A DNA stretch of 64,000 nt, from assembly GCA_001643675.2 (NCBI GenBank), contig LSRY02000002.1:1467501-1531500 (forward strand). Reading direction: 5' to 3'. Origin of the DNA: Monocercomonoides exilis. Its lineage: Eukaryota > Preaxostyla > Oxymonadida > Polymastigidae. Below the pieces are notes generated by a model. It was not told where the DNA came from. It saw only the letters and a program-made list of their open reading frames with translations, and ran no database searches. Every line of letters begins with the position of its first letter. Within the stretch, counting starts at the first letter, position 1. The translations under genes were made by a program, and so were the position numbers. Positions 11,694 through 22,000 of this stretch are shown here, in pieces.

Positions 11694-12837
11694 ATGTCTT
11701 CATTGGCAATAATATCATTTCTATCCAAATATTATCCTATAATATCTACCTTGTTGATTGCATATTGCTTCTTTATTTTCTTTGTTTGTTATTCATGGAG
11801 CTGCAGACAAGTTAGAATTGTTACGATGCATCCTGAGTCAACTACAATTGAAAAAGCTATAAAATCTGTAAGATATACATCATATGTATTTTTTACACTT
11901 TTTAATGCAGGATTGTTCTTCCTTACAAAATTTTTCAATGACGATCTGATTTTGCACACAAATAAATATTGGATTGGCTTTGTTTTAACATCTGTTGCAA
12001 TATTACTCTCAATATTTCTATGGACATGGTCAATCAAATCAACAGGAAAAGCTTCATTTTCTTCCCTTCCTTCTTCAACTTTATTTGGAGGGATTTATGA
12101 AAGAATGAGACACCCACAGTTCATTGCAACAGTTTTTCAGTGGATTGGAATCGCCTTGTTTTTAAATTCAAAGAGCGTATTAGTTATTGTTGGCGTTGCA
12201 ACAATATTTTTATATTTCCTTGTGAAAAACGTTTGAAATTTATTCTTTTTTTAGTTATACATATTTTTTTTTATAGGAAGAAGAAGGACTTATTGAACGA
12301 TTTGGAAAACTTTACTTGTTTTATAAAGCACTTGTTCCAATGTATTGGATTCGTGTTAAGCCAAGTTGGGATTTAAATAATGAAATGAGGAACTTAGTAG
12401 ATAATTACAATGAATTTGTGGATGATGAAGCTATGAATCGTCAAACACCACAACCCGGTCCGTCAGATATATCTTCTGCTTCCCTTACACCTTTAGAAGG
12501 TCGAAGCAACATTAACGTTTCTCGTAGTCGCAGCACTAGCGGAAGGCGAAGTGTACCAGTCCAAAGAGAGGGAGAAGATCCAGAAGTTGATGCTTTGGAG
12601 AGATCAAATGAATTACAGCAAGAACAGGCAATGCAAGTTGAAGATGAATTACCAATGCCTTTGACTTCTGATTCACGTACAACTCGTTCCACTAGCCGCA
12701 GAAGAAGTGTATCGCACATTGAAAGAGAAGAAACAACTCCATCGAAAGCAAATGGATCCAATGAGAACAGCGAGCATGATGTTGAAGAGGATAATGGAAG
12801 AAAAGCAAATGTTCGAAGAAGACCTACACGAAGGTGA
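11694..12837 (+). CDS. ICMT/PEMT-like integral membrane methyltransferase with SR-type tail
   Basis: Exons 11694-12230 and 12277-12837 (46-nt intron, phase 0) give 365 residues. There are four or five TM helices in residues 1-180. The family signature follows: GGIYERMRHPQFIA (arginine-His-Pro of the SAM-binding region), then after the splice NEEEGLIERFGKLYLFYK and VPMYWIRVKP. This is the pattern of isoprenylcysteine carboxyl methyltransferase and phospholipid/NnrU-type membrane methyltransferases. The substrate cannot be assigned from sequence, but the gene directly follows one encoding a CaaX protein. The last ~130 residues are a hydrophilic disordered tail with two copies of an Arg/Ser unit (SRSRSTSGRRSV near 12516 and SRTTRSTSRRRSV near 12670). 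That tail is unusual for the family. Confidence 0.7.
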
Positions 12838-13023
12838 AACGGAACAAAGAAAAACACCAAAAAAAATTTTTTTTAATTTTATACTTCATTAGAAATTTTT
12901 TGTCAATTTTTGAAAAATAAGCATTTCTCATTTCTTTCACAAACACAGGTTCATTCAGTTCTTTTTTTAATTATTTTTTTTTGAACAAAAAATGAATTGA
13001 TTTAATTAAGCAATTTTGTAAAA
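12838..13023. other. Short AT-rich spacer before the foldback element
   Basis: Non-coding DNA between the methyltransferase stop and the start of the long inverted repeat. Nothing else is visible. Confidence 0.5.
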
Positions 13024-13976
13024 GGTCAGATTTAATGTGTATTCAGTTTTTTGTTGTATGTGTTCTTTACAAAAAAATCTTTAATGTCACATTTTCAGGG
13101 AAATTTCAGCACCATTAATTATTCAAATTTGGTTAACTTTATTATCCAAATTGTTTAACAAATTATTCAAACTTAATCAAATTGAATATTTTTTTCAAAA
13201 AATTTTTTGTGAAAAATTGGTTTTTGACCGAGTATCGGAATGTGATTTTAATATTGTATTCAGTCAATATTCGAAACAAAGATGAGGAATCGAATCTCTA
13301 ATATCATTATTTGTTAATCAACATGAAAATTATTTAATTCATCAGAAAAAAACTATCTTCATGGAAATCTGATTATTTCCAAATAAATTAACCTCATTCT
13401 GTTGGATTTCACATTTCACAATCAAAAAAAATTGGTTGTATTATCATTTATTTAGAAAAACAATAAAACACAATTATAGAATTTTGAAAGTGCACTTATG
13501 TATTTATTTTGTTGTGAATTTTTTTGTTCTTTCAGTTTGAAAAAATGATGCAAACAATTTTTTTTGATTGTGAAATGTGAAATCCAACAGAATGAGGTTA
13601 ATTTATTTGGAAATAATCAGATTTCCATGAAGATAGTTTTTTTCTGATGAATTAAATAATTTTCATGTTGATTAACAAATAATGATATTAGAGATTCGAT
13701 TCCTCATCTTTGTTTCGAATATTGACTGAATACAATATTAAAATCACATTCCGATACTCGGTCAAAAACCAATTTTTCACAAAAAATTTTTTGAAAAAAA
13801 TATTCAATTTGATTAAGTTTGAATAATTTGTTAAACAATTTGGATAATAAAGTTAACCAAATTTGAATAATTAATGGTGCTGAAATTTCCCTGAAAATGT
13901 GACATTAAAGATTTTTTTGTAAAGAACACATATAACAAAAAAAACTGAAAACATGTTTAAACAGACCAAATCAAGT
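13024..13976. mobile_element. Long foldback element: ~400-bp inverted repeat with ~120-bp loop
   Basis: The left arm (about 13038-13434) and the right arm (about 13555-13953) are near-perfect reverse complements with a handful of mismatches. Weaker similarity extends outward to GGTC at 13024 and GACC near 13973. The loop, about 13435-13554, is AT-rich and has no ORF. No coding capacity is seen in either arm. This is the structure of a foldback/MITE-like non-autonomous transposon, or of a recent inverted duplication. Near-identity of the arms implies recent origin or ongoing correction. I could not identify a convincing target-site duplication. Confidence 0.8.
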
Positions 13977-13999
13977 CTTATAAAAGAAATTAATAGTCA

Positions 14000-14563
14000 G
14001 TGTTCATAATGGTGGACACTTTCAATAACTGTGGACAGTGGAATTATCTCAACAACTGTTGATTGTTGCATTTTGACAATAAACCCAATTATTCCTTCAA
14101 TGAATATGAACTTATAAGATATACAAAAATGAAACAACTGGGTAATTATTTTTGTAAAGTCACAAACATTTAATTTTCAAATAAACCAAAAATTTCATAT
14201 CTTGATCTCATTTCGGTTCACGCTCATGCAACTTCACCAAAGCTGAGGAAATAATTTGATAATGCTATTTTACACATTTCTGTGAAGTTGCATGAGCGTG
14301 AACCGAAAAAATCTGCAGAATTAAGAAAAAAACATTTTTGAATTTTCGGAGAAACCCTAAGAAATAAAATTCTCAAAGTTACTCCGAAAACAAAAAATGT
14401 TTTTTTCTTTTTTCTAAGAAGCAAGTTGTTTCATTTATGTGTGCAACAAAAGCTTGCATTCATTGAGGGAATTGTTGGGTTAATTGATGAAATGCAAATA
14501 TCAACGTTCTTTGAGATAATTCCACTGTCCACAGTTATTAAAAGTGTCCCCCATTATGAACAC
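14000..14563. mobile_element. 564-bp MITE-like element with ~100-bp inverted termini and nested palindromes
   Basis: The ends begin and finish as reverse complements (GTGTTCATAATGG at 14000, complement at 14551-14563). Similarity runs about 110 bp inward with interruptions, including a shared block around the sequence ACTGTGGACAGTGGAATTAT. Inside are two more palindromes. One has exact 26-bp arms at 14212-14237 and 14282-14307. The other is an imperfect pair around 14326-14352 and 14378-14410. No transposase is present. It lies only ~25 bp beyond the larger foldback element, so the spacer may be a landing zone for non-autonomous elements. The family is unknown. Confidence 0.7.
14212..14307. 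repeat. Perfect 26-bp palindromic arms, 44-bp loop
   Basis: Arms 14212-14237 and 14282-14307 are exact reverse complements (TTCGGTTCACGCTCATGCAA and onward). They lie inside the 564-bp element. They could be the termini of a smaller nested element or a stable hairpin. Confidence 0.85.
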
Positions 14564-15261
14564 AAACGATATGCAAATTTTCAATTTTCATTTATAAAAA
14601 CAGTTATAATCAATTTGTTTCTATCTGCTTGAAAATTTTCTCAATCTCATCATTTATATGTGTCATTATTTTTGAAAAGTTGAAAATGTTAATATTTGGC
14701 CTAAAGTGAACATTATAATTTTTTGATAAGCTATAATAACAGATTCTTCAAAGCTTTGGATCTTTCAAACAAATACAATGCCACAATTTATTAAACAAAT
14801 TTATCACTTTCATGAAATTTGATGGGACAATTGCTTGAAAAAAATATTTCAAATAAATGATAAAAAAAAATATAATAATTATAATATTCCATTTTAAACA
14901 TTAGGAAAAAACTTCACTTTTTCATAAAATTGTTAAATAGATATTTATTTTCTTTTATTATTTTTCGAAATTCAAATAAAAATGATGACAAATTATCTCA
15001 TTTTAACTTATTTTGGGATTCATCGTTCAAATGAACTTCAGAAGTGAAAATTGAAAGGATTTATCTGTATTTCAATCATGCAAAGAATAAAGTTTCAAAT
15101 AACTTGATTGAAATGTTAACGAAAAAACTTGAGAAATTTGAAAGAAAAATTACTTACAAAGTGTTATAAATTGTTTAAAAATTGACATTTTATTGAAAAT
15201 TCAAAAATGTAATGTATCAAATCATTTTCAGATGCCAGAAAATAAAAATTAATAAAAATAA
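14564..15261. other. AT-rich intergenic, no gene seen
   Basis: About 700 bp of AT-rich spacer with no ORF of note, no RNA gene that I can recognise and no clear repeat structure. Confidence 0.5.
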
Positions 15262-15432
15262 AATGGAAAGAAATTGAAATGACAAGAGATTGTAATGGTA
15301 AGAGATTGAAATGACAAGAGTTGACATGGTAAGAGATTGAAATGATTAGAGATTGTAATGGAAAGAAATTGAAATGACAAGAGATTGTAATGGTAAGAGA
15401 TTGAAATGAATGGAGAATGAAATGATTAGAGA
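15262..15432. repeat. Degenerate tandem repeat, ~15-17 bp unit
   Basis: About ten imperfect copies of a purine-rich unit of the form AGAGATTGAAATGA (or GTAATGGTA) lie side by side. They sit just beyond the 3' end of the minus-strand ankyrin-like gene. They are non-coding. Confidence 0.7.
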
Positions 15433-15593
15433 TATTTATCGAACGATGTAGAAATCCTCCAAATGATGAATGACAAACGAATTGAATCTTGCTTCATTGA
15501 GATATAGTCTTTGGTTTTCATTCATATATCTGTTGAAAAGATGAAAAATCAAAAATCCTTTCAATGAATTAAAACAAGTCCTTGGATGATTAT

Positions 15594-18047
15594 TCACGTC
15601 TTCATCCATTCTGGAGGCTCTGTTTTGACATTTGCAATCCAGTGCATTGCCATTGTTTTCCCATTTTTATCCTTAAGTGTTTTTTCATGTAACATACACA
15701 TTGGTGGTTCCGTTTTAACAATTCTTATCCAGTGCATGGCCATTGTCCGCCCATTACTATCAGCAAGTGTAACATCATGTCTCATCCATTCTGGAGGAAC
15801 AGTTCTCACACAAATGATCCAATACATAGCCATTGTCCAACCATCGCAATCTTTAAGAAGGATATCATGATTAATCAGTTCAGGTGGTTCTGTTTTGACA
15901 TTTGTAATCCATAACATGGCCATTGTATTTCCATTCTTATTTCCAAGCATAGGGTAATGAACCATCCATTCTGGTGGTATTGTTTTGACTTCTCGTATCC
16001 ATAGCATAGCCATAGTATTTCCATCCTTATCTTTATATGTTATGTCATGTCTCATCCATTCTGGAGGTTCTGTTTTAACATTTGAAATCCAGTGCATTGC
16101 CATTGTTTTCCCGTTCTTATCCCCTAACGTCAAACTTTGTCGCAATGTTACAGGAGGTTCTGTTTTCAAGCAAATAATCCATATCATGGCCATTGTTATC
16201 CCATCATTGTCTCCAAGCGCAATATCATGCATCATCCATAAAGGAGGCTCTGTCTTAACATGTTCAATCCACAGCATAGCCATTGTTCGCCCACCCTTAT
16301 CTTTTCGTATTTTTTGATGTCTCATCCATTCTGGTGGTTCTGTCTTGACATGTTCAATCCACCACATGGCCATCGTCCTCCCATTTTTATCAGCAAATGT
16401 AATATCATGCATCATACATATAGGAGGCTCTGCTTTAGCATATCTTATCCACAACATAGCCATTGTAATTGTACCATCATCAGTGACAATACTCCCAAAT
16501 TTCATCCATTTTGGTGGCTCTGTTTTAACATTTTCGATCCAATGCATTGAAATTGTCATTCCAGTATTATCGCAAAGGGAAACACTATGCCTCATCCACT
16601 CAGGCGGCTCCGTTTTCACATTTTTGATCCATAACATGGCCATCGAATGTCCAGCACTATCAGCAAGAGAAATGTCGTGTCTCATCCAATCAGGTGGATT
16701 TGTCTTGACATTTGTAATCCAGTGCATTGCCATAGTCTTTCCATTTTTGTTGCCAAGTGTGTTGTCATGCCTCATCCATTCTGGAGGTTCTGTCTTTATA
16801 TTAGTGATCCATATCATAGCCATTGTATCATTATTATTATCACCAAGCGCGATGTCATGTTTCATCCACTCCGGTAGTTCTGTTTTAATATGCTCAATCC
16901 AATGCATTGCCATTGTCCGGCCATCCTTATCTTTACGAATATTGTTATGCCTCATCCATTCGGGCGGTTCTGTTTTGACTCTTGAAATCCAATTCATTGC
17001 CATTGTTTCTCCATCTTTATCAACTAGTGAAATGTTATGCTTCATCCATTCAGGTGGATCCGAATGATTCACCTCGATCCAGTGCATGGCCATTGTCCAA
17101 CCTTTTTTATCAACAAGTGCACTGTCATGTCTCATCCATGCAGGCGGTTCTGTTCTCACTTTTTGTACCCACAACATGGCCATCGTATTCCCATAATTAT
17201 TGAAAAGTTCTTTGTCATGGCTCATCCATTTTAAAGGATTAGTTTTAACAAATAAAATCCAGTTCATGGCCATAGTATTTCCATCTTTATCTTTAAGCGT
17301 TATTTCATTCCTCATCCATTCTGGTGGTTCTGTTTTGATTTCTTGAATCCATAGCATAGCCATTGTTTTCCCTTCCTTATCTTTTACTGTGTTTTCATGT
17401 CTCATACATCTTGGTGGTTCTGTCTTTACAAATTGTATCCACTTCATGGCCATCGTCCTTTCATCCTTGTTGAAAAGTATTTTACCATGCATAATCTTTT
17501 CTGGTGGCATCGTTTTTACTTCTTGTATCCATAGCAAGGCCATGGTATTTCCATCATTATCCTTAAATGTAACGTTATTCAACATCCATTTAGGAGGCTC
17601 TGCTTTCACATTTTTGATCCAATACATTGCCATTGTCTGTCCATTATTATCAGTAAGTGTGATATAGTGTCTCATCCATACCGGTGGCTCTGTCTTGACT
17701 TCTTGTATCCACAGCATAGCCATTGTGAGTCCAGCATTATCTTTAAGATAATTTCCATGTCTCATCCATTCTGGAGGTTCTGTCTTGACATTTTCGATCC
17801 AGTGCATTGCCATTGTCCATCCATTAATGTCTTTTAGTGTATTGTTATGCCTCATCCATTTTGGGGGTTCTATTTTTATATACCTTATCCAAAATATGGC
17901 TATTGTCCATCCACTTTTATTGCGAAGTTCTATATCATCCCGCAAATCGAGTGGAGGTTCAGTTTTCTCTTTCATGATCCAATCCATTGCCCTTGTATTC
18001 TCATTTTCATCACTCTTCAGATTCATAGAATTCTCTGTATTTCCCAT
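15594..18047 (-). CDS. Ankyrin-like protein of 27 consecutive 30-residue repeats
   Basis: A single-exon ORF of 817 residues. After a ~17-residue lead the protein is nothing but a 30-residue repeat, 25 full copies with partial copies at each end. The consensus is DKDGNTMAMHWIENVKTEPPEWMRHDITL, with the D-x-x-G-x-T turn and following hydrophobic helix of ankyrin repeats. Position 2 of the first helix is Met where the ankyrin consensus has Pro-Leu-His. The second half carries a constant EPPEWMRHD segment in place of the usual second helix and loop. So it is probably a variant ankyrin solenoid, a protein-binding scaffold; no partner can be named. There is no signal peptide, TM or catalytic domain. 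The repeat DNA period is 90 bp, which also creates long open frames on the opposite strand. Confidence 0.85.
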   Translation of the reverse strand: MGNTENSMNLKSDENENTRAMDWIMKEKTEPPLDLRDDIELRNKSGWTIAIFWIRYIKIEPPKWMRHNNTLKDINGWTMAMHWIENVKTEPPEWMRHGNYLKDNAGLTMAMLWIQEVKTEPPVWMRHYITLTDNNGQTMAMYWIKNVKAEPPKWMLNNVTFKDNDGNTMALLWIQEVKTMPPEKIMHGKILFNKDERTMAMKWIQFVKTEPPRCMRHENTVKDKEGKTMAMLWIQEIKTEPPEWMRNEITLKDKDGNTMAMNWILFVKTNPLKWMSHDKELFNNYGNTMAMLWVQKVRTEPPAWMRHDSALVDKKGWTMAMHWIEVNHSDPPEWMKHNISLVDKDGETMAMNWISRVKTEPPEWMRHNNIRKDKDGRTMAMHWIEHIKTELPEWMKHDIALGDNNNDTMAMIWITNIKTEPPEWMRHDNTLGNKNGKTMAMHWITNVKTNPPDWMRHDISLADSAGHSMAMLWIKNVKTEPPEWMRHSVSLCDNTGMTISMHWIENVKTEPPKWMKFGSIVTDDGTITMAMLWIRYAKAEPPICMMHDITFADKNGRTMAMWWIEHVKTEPPEWMRHQKIRKDKGGRTMAMLWIEHVKTEPPLWMMHDIALGDNDGITMAMIWIICLKTEPPVTLRQSLTLGDKNGKTMAMHWISNVKTEPPEWMRHDITYKDKDGNTMAMLWIREVKTIPPEWMVHYPMLGNKNGNTMAMLWITNVKTEPPELINHDILLKDCDGWTMAMYWIICVRTVPPEWMRHDVTLADSNGRTMAMHWIRIVKTEPPMCMLHEKTLKDKNGKTMAMHWIANVKTEPPEWMKT

Positions 18048-19044
18048 CTATATTGATAAATATCAAATTCTTATAACGGTTGATTGATGTTCAAAGCGTT
18101 TTAAGAAATGAAATAGTTTGATCAAAAAATATCGTACTATGGGCCGATTATTAATTAAATGGAATAATTATTAATATAAAAAATAATGATTAAACAAAAG
18201 TTGCGTATTTGTTTGCATGGAAGCCAAAAGAAAAAAACATCTGTATCTGACATGAATCTGGAAAAATTTTTGCATTGATGAAAAATACTTAGATTTGTTC
18301 CGAACTTTTTCTAAAATTTTTAAAATAATAAGTCAAAAATTACAATGCACAAAAAACATTGAAAAATTAAAGAATTGAGAAAATTCTTTGAAAACGCTGT
18401 ATGGAACGAAATTCTTGAAACAATAAATTTCGTCACATTTTTAAAAATATTAAACAAAATTTCGTTGAAAAAAAAAGATTTGAAAACATTCAATCGGAAG
18501 AAAATGAAATAAAAATCCTTTTATATAGTTCAAAAAAAACTGTTTTTGATATTAAAAAGAAAATGAGAACCAACCTTTTTGCATAGGAGAAATTGGACAA
18601 TAATAAACTCGCTCACAGAAACAATATTTTAAAAATTTGTGAACAATGCAAAGTGACTCATGAAGTTGCAGAAAAGGCAATATTTTTGAAGAAAAATTTC
18701 AAAAAATTTTCTTCGTTTCAAAAAGCACACTCTATTTTGATCATGTCTAACACAATTGACAAAAAATCTTTTGAAAAATTCTAACTTTAACAAATAAAAG
18801 CAAATTAATTTCACATTGAAGCAAAGTATCACAAATAATTGATTCTATGCTTATTTAAGAGCTTATTTTTTGCTCGGAAACAACAAATTTTGTGAAATTA
18901 AAAACAAAATTCAATAAAAAGTTCCAAAAATAAAGTAATATAAAACTAAAAAAAGTGATAAAGTTCAGACAATTATTCAAACGAGATAATTGAATGATTC
19001 TGTTTTTCAAGATAAAAAAAAAAAAAGAAAAGAAAAATGGTGAT
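18048..19044. other. Intergenic spacer, no convincing gene
   Basis: About 1 kb of very AT-rich DNA upstream of the ankyrin-like gene and downstream of the ATG2 gene. One 63-codon Lys-rich ORF at 18593-18784 has no recognisable motif and no supporting splice context, so I leave it uncalled. Confidence 0.45.
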
Positions 19045-22000
19045 TTATTCATTGTAATTTATCGAAAGAGTTGGAGAAGACCATATGTCAACAAGAAGAT
19101 CAAGAGGTAATGGGATCCCTTCTGACTCTCTTTCAAATTGAGATAGCAAGTATTCTTTTTGTTCTGAAGGGAATACTCCAAAATTACTCTTTTCTCTTAT
19201 TATCAACATCTCTTGATCGCTTGACAAATCAATTTTTGTGAGAACATCTTTTTGCTGCATTTCGGAATTACTTTGACAACAAATTGAATTAATTTTCGAA
19301 ACAAATGCTTTTGAAGGAGTGTATTCCTCAAGCACTGAAGCAGTTTTCTCCATTCCAGTCTTCAATCCTCCTGCAACAGCTTTCACACCAGCCTTTAAAC
19401 CTTTATTCACATATTGAAAATATGATCTAAAGTTAGATTTTATAGTTGAAGTTGATTCGCTTCCAGTTAATTTATTGTATTGTTCAATCATTTCCTCTTC
19501 CGTTCCATCATCTCCTCCTTGATTCTGTACCAAAACATCAAATTCTTCTTCCTCTTCTTCCTCTTCCTCTTCCTCTTCTTCATTTTCTCTCGTTATCTCA
19601 TCGACATTTCTTGATTCTTTCGCTTCTAACAATTTAATTTCGCTTCTTTCTTTGCTATTAGATGTTTTTTGCTCTTTCTTTCCTTCAAGCCATCCAAACA
19701 AAGATGATCCTCCTTGAAACAGTGGCTGCAAGAGACGGCCAAATACTTCTAAAGACAGTTTCCCCAAATTCACAGATCCATCTTTTAAGGCATCTAAATA
19801 CTCTCCTTTCTTCAAACGATTTTGAACAGACGATTTGACAGCAGCTGAGCGGGATGCAATTGCTGCTATGCCTCTAAGGAAAGGAACCCCTTCAGCTGCA
19901 GGTAAGACATTCAACATCAGAAATTGTTTCATGTTATTTCCGCTGAACACACTAATAAATCCAGATGGAAGAGAGCCGTCAACAAAAAGAGATGTTGTTT
20001 CAGGTATCACCACACGAGAACAGTTTAATGTAGGCAAAATTGCCATCACAATTTTTGGTATGTCTCTATTTATTAAGGAAGTCAAAAAAGAGGGATGTGC
20101 TTTGCCATCTGCATTTGTGGCAGACGAAGATAGTTTCCCATCTGTTGGAGTCTCATTAGATAAATCATTCCCAGTATCATTCGCATTGATTTTATCAGGT
20201 CTGTATGAAAAAAACAAAGTTGCTTGATCGATGTGAAACGAAATTAAATAACCTGGTGGGGATGTTCCTTGCTTTTCATTTCCGATATTGGACGCAGCTT
20301 TCATTTTTGCGGCTGATATAAAAGAAGGATATGAATATATAAGGCTTTCATCATATTTAATTGAAGAAATATCTTCATTTAATCCATCCACGTTCGTTTT
20401 ATCATTTGCATATGCTTCTGTGATACGACTAAAGCCTGAACTTGAGAAAGGTTCGGTCAACAGCTTTTGCATGTGCGTTTTCGCTTCTTTTGAAGAATCA
20501 ATAGGATGCTGAATTTGTATTTGTTTGTCTTCCTTTTCTTTCTCTTTGCTACTCTTTATTTTTTTAGCTTTTGCATTTGTATTTATTTCTTCAGTTTCTT
20601 TTTCGATAAAATTCTTTAACAAAGTGCCAAATAGTATCAAATTATACACAGTTTTCTCATTTAAATTGACAGCCAAAGGCGATGGAAGATGGATATTTGC
20701 GTAGTTTACGCTCAGAGGTTCTGCAGAATCGCCAATCATTGAATGAGTTTCAATATGGAAAGAAGTGAGCGTTTCGTAAGAAGCCGTGGATGGCATTGCC
20801 CGGGAGACAGCTTCCACAAAACTTACTGAACTTCCAGACAAAGATCCTTGGCTTTTTAAAAATCGAGCATTTGGCTCTTGCATCGTTGAAGTTTGAGATT
20901 TGTTTTTATCAAAAGTTAAAGATGAGTTCAACGAAGAAGGAGCCTTTGTTTTCGCCTGACTTTCTTTTGTCAAAGCAGCTTGATTCTGAGAAGCATATGC
21001 ATTGTGCACAGCAAATCGAGGAGGCGAATGAAGCATTCCGTCCTTAAATAAATTGCTATCTTGACCTGGAAATGGATGCACAGACGAGCGAGGAAGGCAG
21101 AAATCACTCATACATCTGGGTATATACAAGGGATGTGGATACAATGTATGGTGTTCAGGTTCTTCTTGAGGATGCTGTTCCGATTGATCAAGAGACTTAG
21201 CTGGATAAGTGCTGATTGGAGTTGGTTGAACAATCAGTTTGTGGATTTCATCCTTTCTTTTTCCAACAATCTTTGTCATTTCTTCATTTTCTATCACAGA
21301 AAGAGGAATTGAGGTCACTATCAACGAATATGGATCATTTGAACGCAAGCCATCATTTTCGGTTAAACTTCTTGAAATTTTGTTAAAATCGCGAACCACA
21401 AACCCACCAAGAACTAAATCCACAACAGATTTTGGATAAGAATTCATTAGATTTGCTTCATCATCATGCGAAAGACGTAATAAAGAATCTGTAGACGATC
21501 GAATATTTTGCTTCATCTCAGCAAAAGATCCGTTCAGATTGCAAAGGCAATTCGGTTGCCTAAACGCATCTACATGAATTGATGCATCATTCAATATCAA
21601 TTCAACATAATCATTTGAATAAACTGGCGAAGGATTTGAAGAAATTGAGGATCCTTCTGAATTCATAGTCGCTGCATAAGAAGGTAACAAAACATCAGCC
21701 ACAACCTTTCCAATTTCAATGTGAAGAGAAAGAAGGATAGGCGGACGTGGGGCTCCAGAAGGAAGAAGGGTGCCTGTTGGAGGAGGTGGAGGATGAGCAT
21801 TATTAGTGTATGTTTGCTGATAATGGAGATTGGTTAGTTCATGTGATCTGGTAGGAGTAAGTGGTGAAGATAACACTGATGATGATGATAAAGCAGAAGA
21901 ACTCGAAGATAAAGGCTGTGAAACAACTTCTTTTGAAAGAGGCTTTAAAGACGATGGGTGAAATTCACTCTTTTCAGCTGTCTCAACAATGCTTCCGATT

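Noticed and set aside
15586-18087. Several plus-strand ORFs (for example 16345-17067) antisense to the ankyrin-like gene
   Set aside because: They are open only because the 90-bp repeat is open in other frames. The minus frame is longer, unbroken and has a coherent protein consensus.
18593-18784. 63-codon Lys-rich ORF
   Set aside because: No recognisable motif and base composition like the surrounding spacer. It could be a small gene, but nothing supports it.
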